This document shows positions 6,576-10,232 of a stretch of DNA of 10,232 bases, piece by piece. The DNA is taken from positions 1-10,232 of the forward strand of contig CAZHMB010000022.1 in the NCBI GenBank assembly GCA_964533515.1. Reading direction: 5' to 3'. Below the pieces are notes generated by a model that saw nothing but the letters and a program-made list of their open reading frames with translations, was not told the DNA's origin and did not search any database. Each line of letters begins with the position of its first letter. Within the stretch, counting starts at the first letter, position 1. The stretch is from CAZHMB01 sp964533515. GTDB taxonomy: Archaea > Nanobdellota > Nanobdellia > Pacearchaeales > GW2011-AR1. The translations under genes and the position numbers were made by a program.

Positions 6576-7367
6576 TTAAAGAGTTTTTCTTAATTCGGCA
6601 AATGGCTTTAAGACATCTGGATGAAGAGTCCCGTCTAAACTTTTCATTGTTTTATCTACTGCTTGTAGATGGGCCATAGTGTGCATCTTTACTGAAGCAC
6701 CCTCGCCTGAAGAAACCTGCGCCTCCGGCGCTATGCCGACGAAACGACCACCGTCGTCGTCAAGATCGCTCCTGCCATTGGCATCAGACCCGTACTCGAG
6801 CCTGCCGACACACCACGCCCTCATTTCAGGAGTGTCTCCATTGGTAGAACTAGGAAAAACTCCCATTGTAGTATCATAATCAAATCTTTCTTTACCTTCT
6901 GCAAAAATATAATCCGTATAATCATTAAGTAATCCCTGATCTCTTGCTAAAACTTTCCATACTGGATGAGCTTTAACATCTTCTCTTGACATCCAATTTC
7001 CAGTTTTTCCAAGCTTATCCTTCTTAAACTCTTCTCCTTGCAAAATACCATAGGCTTCAGGGGTTACAATTAAAGCCCCACCATTTCTATGAGTATCCGG
7101 AGTCATATTTCTTAAATCTTGAGAATCTAAAACAATTTTAACTCTTCCATCAGGATGATAAACCGCAGCATCTCCAGTATCAAAATAATTATCCATCCAA
7201 GCAGATTTAACTTTATCATCAGAATTTCTAACATCAAGCCTTCTTTGCATTAATCCGGCAACAGACATAGGGACCCTTCCATCAGCTACTAATTTTTGCA
7301 TTTTTTCAGTATTTCTTCCATCAAATTCCTGATATGCTTTTCTTGATGTATTTAATTTTAATGCCAT
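6576..7367 (-). CDS. DGR variable target protein 1 (C-type-lectin-like fold)
   Basis: A 263-residue protein holding VR1. Its N-terminal part is paralogous to target 2 (GRNTEKMQKL, VPMSVAGLMQRRL), as is the central W-K-VLARD motif (about 137-143). The variable segment is residues 184-213 (AWCVGRLEYG...GGRFVGIAPEA). The invariant W, RL, GGRFVG framework resembles the C-terminal part of FGE-sulfatase/CLec folds that carry DGR diversity; this fold is inferred. Sites that differ from the template include Cys186, Gly188, Tyr192, Gly193, Asp195, Ser200, Asp204, Asp205 and Gly206. About 50 residues follow the VR, unlike the classical C-terminal VR. No signal peptide or membrane segment is seen, so the ligand may be intracellular. 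It is the second gene of the target operon: its ATG is one base after the target 2 stop. Confidence 0.9.
   Translation of the reverse strand: MALKLNTSRKAYQEFDGRNTEKMQKLVADGRVPMSVAGLMQRRLDVRNSDDKVKSAWMDNYFDTGDAAVYHPDGRVKIVLDSQDLRNMTPDTHRNGGALIVTPEAYGILQGEEFKKDKLGKTGNWMSREDVKAHPVWKVLARDQGLLNDYTDYIFAEGKERFDYDTTMGVFPSSTNGDTPEMRAWCVGRLEYGSDANGRSDLDDDGGRFVGIAPEAQVSSGEGASVKMHTMAHLQAVDKTMKSLDGTLHPDVLKPFAELRKTL
6719..6731 (-). promoter_or_regulatory. VR1 boundary hairpin, candidate IMH element
   Basis: A 13-bp perfect stem-loop (GCGCC-GGA-GGCGC on the coding strand) at the 3' edge of VR1. The same 13 bp stand at the 3' edge of VR2 and are missing next to the TR. In the Bordetella phage DGR a hairpin just after the initiation-of-mutagenic-homing sequence stimulates target recognition; position and shape agree. 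It also encodes part of the IAPEA segment. Confidence 0.6.
6730..6819 (-). repeat. DGR variable repeat VR1 in target 1
   Basis: 90 bp collinear with the TR. Thirteen of 27 template adenine positions are changed and all 63 other positions are identical. Most changes are A to G on the coding strand; changes to C and T also occur. It encodes residues 184-213 of target 1. Confidence 0.95.
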
Positions 7368-7368
7368 T

Positions 7369-8181
7369 TTATTTTTCTTTTTTTAATTTATCAATTAAAG
7401 TTTTAGTTAAACCTGAAAACCCAAGTTCTTCTAAGGCCCCACCAATTTGGTCTGGATTATAAGCCCTAACTCTTTTATCTTCAGTCGGCTCACCAAGCGC
7501 CTCCGGCGCTATACCGACGAAACGACCACCGTTGCTGTCAAGATCGTACCTGCCACTGGCATCAGACCTGCCCCCGAGCCTGCTGACAAACCACGCCTTT
7601 AATGTATTCTCATCCGGCAATGAATCTCCTAAATAAACGGCCATATTTGTCCCTTGCTCAGTTTTAGCCCTAACTTGGGCTTCATATTCTTTTAATAAAG
7701 ATTCGTCTTCTGCAAATTCAGAACCAACCATATTTGGATCTCTAGCTAAAATTCTCCAAGTTGTCTCAGCTAATGCTTGTTCTTGATTTAGATATTCTCC
7801 AGTTGTTAATTTATCTCTTGAAACTTTTATTCTCCCTCTTTGTCCTAAAGAGGTTATACTTTCTACTACAGCCCCCCTATTAGAAGCTAAATTTTCAGGC
7901 GTTATTAATTCCAACGCTTTTCTTCCATTTGGAGTTACTTCTCCTTGGTTATTTGTCGCCAAAAGAAAGTAAACTTCCTTATCATTTCCTTTAGGATAAA
8001 CGATTAAATCTGAAGTATCAACCCAGGAATTCCACAAATCTGGAAACTCTTCTCCTTGCTGTAATCTTGCTTTCATCAGTTGAGCAGTAGACATCGGAAC
8101 CTCTCCAGCCCTTAAAAGTTGGGGCATTCTATCTACATTTCTTCCGTAATGCTCGTTCATTCCTTTTGGTAAGGTTATCAT
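7369..8181 (-). CDS. DGR variable target protein 2 (C-type-lectin-like fold)
   Basis: A 270-residue paralogue of target 1 and the first gene of the minus-strand target pair. Shared segments are GRNVDRMPQLLRAGEVPMST (about 14-33), the following LMKARL, and W-R-ILARD (about 140-146); the middle is otherwise divergent. VR2 covers residues 196-225 (AWFVSRLGGR...GGRFVGIAPEA). Variable sites include Phe198, Ser200, Gly203, Gly204, Asp207, Ser209, Tyr212, Ser216 and Gly218. About 45 residues follow the VR, ending in a basic KLKKEK tail. It has no signal peptide or membrane helix. The CLec/FGE-like fold is inferred from the VR framework, not from full-length similarity. The start at 8181 is supported by a TATA box about 28 nt upstream. 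Confidence 0.9.
   Translation of the reverse strand: MITLPKGMNEHYGRNVDRMPQLLRAGEVPMSTAQLMKARLQQGEEFPDLWNSWVDTSDLIVYPKGNDKEVYFLLATNNQGEVTPNGRKALELITPENLASNRGAVVESITSLGQRGRIKVSRDKLTTGEYLNQEQALAETTWRILARDPNMVGSEFAEDESLLKEYEAQVRAKTEQGTNMAVYLGDSLPDENTLKAWFVSRLGGRSDASGRYDLDSNGGRFVGIAPEALGEPTEDKRVRAYNPDQIGGALEELGFSGLTKTLIDKLKKEK
7497..7509 (-). promoter_or_regulatory. VR2 boundary hairpin, candidate IMH element
   Basis: Identical 13-bp perfect hairpin to the one at VR1 (GCGCC-GGA-GGCGC). The sequences outside it diverge at once between the two genes, which singles it out as a conserved site and not mere paralogy. Confidence 0.6.
7508..7597 (-). repeat. DGR variable repeat VR2 in target 2
   Basis: 90 bp collinear with the TR. 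Thirteen of 27 template adenine positions are changed and none of the other 63. Thirteen template positions differ between VR2 and VR1, so the two VRs record largely separate mutagenic events. It encodes residues 196-225 of target 2. Confidence 0.95.
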
Positions 8182-8204
8182 AGTAGATTTTATAGAAAAA
8201 AAGA

Positions 8205-8214
8205 CTTTTTAAAC
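8205..8214 (-). promoter_or_regulatory. TATA box of the target operon
   Basis: GTTTAAAAAG on the minus strand, centred about 28 nt before the ATG of target 2, giving a leaderless transcript covering both targets and possibly the TR. A second TATAAAAT lies only about 10 nt before the ATG and is probably too close. Confidence 0.55.
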
Positions 8215-8307
8215 TTTTCTATAGCGTTACTCTTTATTAATGGTTACACCCTTAACTTCAAGTTTTTAACCCCACATCGCTGCAATGTGTCATTTGGCCA
8301 TCGTCAG

Positions 8308-8319
8308 CGGCCCGCGCAT
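8308..8319. other. Proposed attR, copy of the tRNA-Gly 3' end
   Basis: CGGCCCGCGCAT, identical to the last 11 bases of tRNA-Gly plus one. No tRNA body precedes it: the bases before it do not form a T arm. It is followed by CGAGGAAACCTA, as a similar tRNA-like end at 105-124 is followed by CGAGAAAACCTA. That fits the original chromosomal flank of tRNA-Gly displaced by integration. Confidence 0.55.
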
Positions 8320-8321
8320 CG

Positions 8322-8342
8322 AGGAAACCTAGGCGGTTTCCT
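8322..8342. repeat. Hairpin in the right flank repeat
   Basis: A perfect 8-bp inverted repeat, AGGAAACC (8322-8329) and GGTTTCCT (8335-8342), with loop TAGGC. It lies between the proposed attR and the dispersed repeat. It may be a terminator-like or repeat-family structure. Confidence 0.6.
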
Positions 8343-8350
8343 AGTACCTT

Positions 8351-8399
8351 CCCTTCCTTTGCGGAAAAGCGATTTCTAAATGCCTCCGGGGAAATCGCA
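8351..8399. repeat. 49-bp dispersed palindromic repeat, copy 2
   Basis: Identical to 192-240, with the same internal 8-bp inverted repeat (8369-8376/8391-8398). It ends five bases before the TATA box of rnp4 (about 8402-8410). Confidence 0.85.
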
Positions 8400-8431
8400 C
8401 AATTTTTAAAGATTAGTTTTCTTCCAGGTTT

Positions 8432-8704
8432 ATGCCCCCGAAAAAATTAACAAAAAAAGAAGCGAGAAAAGAAATTGAAAATTTCTTTAAAGATATAAAA
8501 AATAAAACGCAGAAGGAAGTTAAGAAAACAAAAAACCTTGCGATGTCTTTCAATATTCCTCTAAAAGTGAAGAGAAAAACTTTTTGCAAAGAATGTTTAA
8601 CTCCTTATTCTGGGACTGAAAAGATTAGGATTAAAAATGGGGTGAAGAGAATTGGGTGTTTAGGGTGTGGAGAAACTTCGGGGTGGAAGATTAATTCTTC
8701 TTGA
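8432..8704 (+). CDS. rnp4: RNase P protein component 4 (Rpr2/Rpp21 family)
   Basis: A 90-residue protein of the archaeal RNase P subunit family that helps the catalytic RNA remove 5' leaders from pre-tRNAs. A basic helical N-terminal half (residues 4-40) precedes the zinc ribbon: Cys52 and Cys55 in FCKECLTPYSG, then Cys76 and Cys79 in IGCLGCG. The spacing and the KNGVKRIGCLGCG strand match Rpr2 proteins. It lacks the PG-rich extension of longer homologues. A TATA-like box at 8402-8410 lies about 26 nt before the ATG. The 3' end overlaps the convergent rpoN by 14 bp. Confidence 0.85.
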   Translation: MPPKKLTKKEARKEIENFFKDIKNKTQKEVKKTKNLAMSFNIPLKVKRKTFCKECLTPYSGTEKIRIKNGVKRIGCLGCGETSGWKINSS

Positions 8705-8888
8705 ACTTTCCAACCAATTCAATTAAATCTTCTTGGCCTAAGAAAACAGACCTGCAACACATTCTTTTCAGTTCCAAATCGTCTAGAATCTTTCCAGATT
8801 TTTCACCTTCGGCTAATCGCTTTTTGTATTCTTCCCATAGTTGCCCTATGGGTTTGCCACATCCGAAACATCTAACTGGAACTATCAT
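8691..8888 (-). CDS. rpoN: DNA-directed RNA polymerase subunit N (Rpb10)
   Basis: A 65-residue protein that closely follows archaeal Rpb10/RpoN, the small zinc-binding subunit that helps assemble the D/L platform of RNA polymerase. It begins MIVPVRCFGCGKPIG with Cys7 and Cys10, has the conserved LDDLELKRMCCR segment with Cys44 and Cys45, and a C-terminal DLIELV helix. Length is normal for the family. A TATA box (CTTTAAAAAC on the minus strand, 8909-8918) lies about 26 nt before the ATG. It is a core archaeal gene and shows that the right flank is chromosome. Confidence 0.96.
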   Translation of the reverse strand: MIVPVRCFGCGKPIGQLWEEYKKRLAEGEKSGKILDDLELKRMCCRSVFLGQEDLIELVGKFKKN

Positions 8889-8942
8889 ATAATTAATCCT
8901 TTGGGAGAGTTTTTAAAGGTTTTGCTGTGCTCAGAAAGAGAA

Positions 8943-9806
8943 TTATCTTCTATTGTGCTTTCTAGCCTTTCTTTTCTTCCAGCCCCATTTTATTACTAAG
9001 AGTAAAATAAGTGCAATAAACAACCAAAACCAAATTGACATTCCTGAAGATTGGCCATTATCACCAAAATAATCCGGGTTGAAAAATGTTGTTTTCTCTA
9101 TAAATCTCCGCTCGTTAATTGTATCTGTATAAAAAATATCAAGGGTGATTTCCCCTCTGCTCGGAACTGCCTTGAAATCAAAAGTTGTTTCTTCATTGCT
9201 ATCTAAACTCCCAACAACATTCCTTGGAGTCCCTTTAAGCTTTATATTTTCTTGTTCCGGGATTTCTACAGTAAGAGCTTCAATGTCGCTCTCTCCGATG
9301 TTTAAAATCTCAAAGGTTATTTCATTTGTGGAAGGATTGTAATCTTTAACCGAGACCTCAAAATCAACTCTTGCATCTTCGATAGTTATATCAAATCTCT
9401 TTGAGATCACAAAATCAGAAGACGCATCCCCTGGAGCATATTTGACATCAAGGGTATTCTCCCCTTCTAAAGCATCTTTATCTACTCTTATTCTGTACGG
9501 AATGTTCCAAGAGCTCTGAAAGTTTTGGACAAAAGTGTTTCCTGAGATTTCTTTTTGATTTTCTGCTGAAGAATCAAGTGAAAAGGGGTATGCCTCTATA
9601 ATTTCAAATTTTGCCCCATTACAATCTGAATTGCTAGTGTCAGATAATTGGAAAACGACCTCAACATAATCTCCTGGGGAAACAGGGTCTGGATCTTGAT
9701 TGATTAATGTTGCGTCCAAGTTGCACCCCGTTCCAGCTTCTGCCGATACTGAAACTAAAGATAAAACTAGTAAAATCGCTAAAGCAAAGCAGAATACATT
9801 TTTCAT
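8943..9806 (-). CDS. Secreted, membrane-anchored CARDB/COG1361-like protein
   Basis: A 287-residue protein with an N-terminal signal peptide (hydrophobic 5-20, small residues SAEAG near 21-25) and beta-rich, immunoglobulin-like repeats. The pattern 'PVSPGDYVEVVFQLSD' (about 41-56) and 'VDFEVSVKDYNPSTNEITFE' then 'ILNIGESDIEAL' (about 150-181) is typical of CARDB/NPCBM-like or COG1361 S-layer-related domains. A C-terminal membrane helix (about 259-273) and a very basic tail (KKRKARKHNRR) anchor it. The bulk would face the outside. Its start is 37 bp from the divergent ABC ATPase gene, and COG1361-type proteins are often paired with LolD/MacB-type transporters in archaea, so a shared envelope function is plausible but not shown. 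Confidence 0.78.
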   Translation of the reverse strand: MKNVFCFALAILLVLSLVSVSAEAGTGCNLDATLINQDPDPVSPGDYVEVVFQLSDTSNSDCNGAKFEIIEAYPFSLDSSAENQKEISGNTFVQNFQSSWNIPYRIRVDKDALEGENTLDVKYAPGDASSDFVISKRFDITIEDARVDFEVSVKDYNPSTNEITFEILNIGESDIEALTVEIPEQENIKLKGTPRNVVGSLDSNEETTFDFKAVPSRGEITLDIFYTDTINERRFIEKTTFFNPDYFGDNGQSSGMSIWFWLFIALILLLVIKWGWKKRKARKHNRR

Positions 9807-9820
9807 CTCTTTTAGTAAAG

Positions 9821-9830
9821 TTTATAATTT
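9821..9830. promoter_or_regulatory. Shared divergent TATA-like box
   Basis: TTTATAATTT reads AAATTATAAA on the other strand. It is centred about 19-20 nt from both divergent starts (9806 and 9844), so one near-symmetric element may serve the membrane protein and the ABC ATPase. The spacing is slightly short for a leaderless start at 9844. Confidence 0.4.
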
Positions 9831-9843
9831 AGCTATTATTGAT

Positions 9844-10232
9844 ATGCCTGGAGAGTTTATAAATATTATGAAAAATACAAAGGAGATTATCCGTTTAGAA
9901 AAAACGCAGAAGCATTATAAAATGGGGGAGACGACTGTAAAAGCTGTCGATGGGATTGACATTACTATTAAGGAGGGTGAGTTCGTTGCGATTATGGGGC
10001 CGTCTGGTTCTGGAAAATCCACGAGTATGAATCTTGTTGGAAGTTTGGATGTTCCGACGAAAGGAAAGATTTTTTTAGACGGTGAAGATATTTCTAAGCT
10101 AAGTGAATCCGACTTGGCACAAATTCGTGGGAAAAAAATTGGGTTTATTTTTCAGTCTTTTAATTTGATTCCAAATTTAACGGTTAAAGAGAATGTCATG
10201 TTGCCTATGATGTTTCAAGGTACCTCAAAGGA
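9844..10232 (+). CDS. ABC transporter ATP-binding protein, LolD/MacB type (partial)
   Basis: An open frame of 129 codons cut by the window end. It follows the LolD/MacB/FtsE-like ATPase family: IIRLEKTQKHYKMGE, the V-AVDGIDITIKEGEFVAI core, Walker A GPSGSGKST (52-60), then GKKIGFIFQSFNLIP with the Q-loop Gln104 and LTVKENV. The signature motif, Walker B and H-loop lie beyond the window. It would power an envelope exporter or lipoprotein-handling permease encoded downstream. Two starts are possible: 9844, or 9868 (MKNTKEIIRLE), which fits family length and lies 43 nt after the TATA box centre, allowing a short leader. I keep 9844 with low preference. Confidence 0.9.
   Translation, partial: MPGEFINIMKNTKEIIRLEKTQKHYKMGETTVKAVDGIDITIKEGEFVAIMGPSGSGKSTSMNLVGSLDVPTKGKIFLDGEDISKLSESDLAQIRGKKIGFIFQSFNLIPNLTVKENVMLPMMFQGTSK

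Larger units (their letters stand above)
2299..8319. mobile_element. Integrative element carrying a DGR (about 6 kb)
   Basis: The segment starts directly after tRNA-Gly and ends at a second copy of the tRNA-Gly 3' end. It contains an integrase gene near the tRNA, a membrane-anchored nuclease-like gene, a DGR reverse transcriptase, a template repeat and two target genes; flanking genes are tRNAs and core archaeal genes. Right of the boundary, CGAGGAAACCTA resembles what follows a tRNA-like 3' end at 125. This suggests that this flank once directly followed tRNA-Gly. No replication, capsid or conjugation gene is visible, so autonomous transfer is not shown. Confidence 0.6.

Noticed and set aside
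6301..7597. Three similar 90-bp segments as a CRISPR-like or ordinary dispersed repeat
   Set aside because: Spacing is irregular, two copies are in frame within paralogous genes, and differences fall only on template adenines, which fits a DGR and not CRISPR.

Overview
The window looks like the chromosome of an AT-rich archaeon, most likely a DPANN lineage (Pacearchaeota/Woesearchaeota-like; the exact lineage is inference). Three things support this: archaeal core genes (RNA polymerase subunit N and an RNase P protein of the Rpr2/Rpp21 type), two tRNA genes with short introns after the anticodon, and TATA-like boxes about 20-33 nt before nearly every start codon, as expected for leaderless or short-leader archaeal transcripts.

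Layout. Positions 1-270 hold hairpin-rich repeats that resemble tRNA 3' ends. A patatin-like hydrolase gene (271-1092, minus), a small membrane protein (1339-1545), tRNA-Arg(CCU), a second hairpin-repeat cluster, a small HNH protein (1844-2182) and tRNA-Gly(UCC) (2209-2297) follow. From the 3' end of tRNA-Gly to about 8319 lies what I read as an integrated element: a tyrosine recombinase, an overlapping membrane-anchored gene with a PD-(D/E)XK-like end, and a complete diversity-generating retroelement (DGR). A 12-bp copy of the tRNA-Gly 3' end at 8308-8319 marks the far boundary. After it come the same repeat module seen at the left edge, then rnp4 and rpoN (convergent), a CARDB/COG1361-like secreted membrane protein, and a divergent LolD/MacB-type ABC ATPase cut by the window end.

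The DGR. The reverse transcriptase (4885-6297, plus) has the DGR-type motif LGNLTSQ and a YVDD active site. It ends in a RecQ-type HTH_40-like domain. Just past its stop codon, on the opposite strand, lies a 90-bp template repeat (TR, 6301-6390). Two paralogous target genes on the minus strand (7369-8181 then 6576-7367, one nucleotide between stop and start) each carry a 90-bp variable repeat (VR). In each VR 13 of the 27 template adenines are substituted and none of the 63 other positions is; this is direct evidence of adenine-specific mutagenic retrohoming. Both VRs end at an identical 13-bp perfect hairpin sequence that the TR lacks, a good candidate for the homing-initiation/hairpin element.

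How the genes may work together (inference): the targets and the TR are on one strand, with a separate TATA-like box in front of the TR. The RT copies the TR RNA with errors at A and the cDNA rewrites the VRs, changing surface residues of a C-type-lectin-like/FGE-like fold in two proteins without visible signal peptides. The integrase could move the whole system between tRNA-Gly sites. No separate Avd gene is visible.
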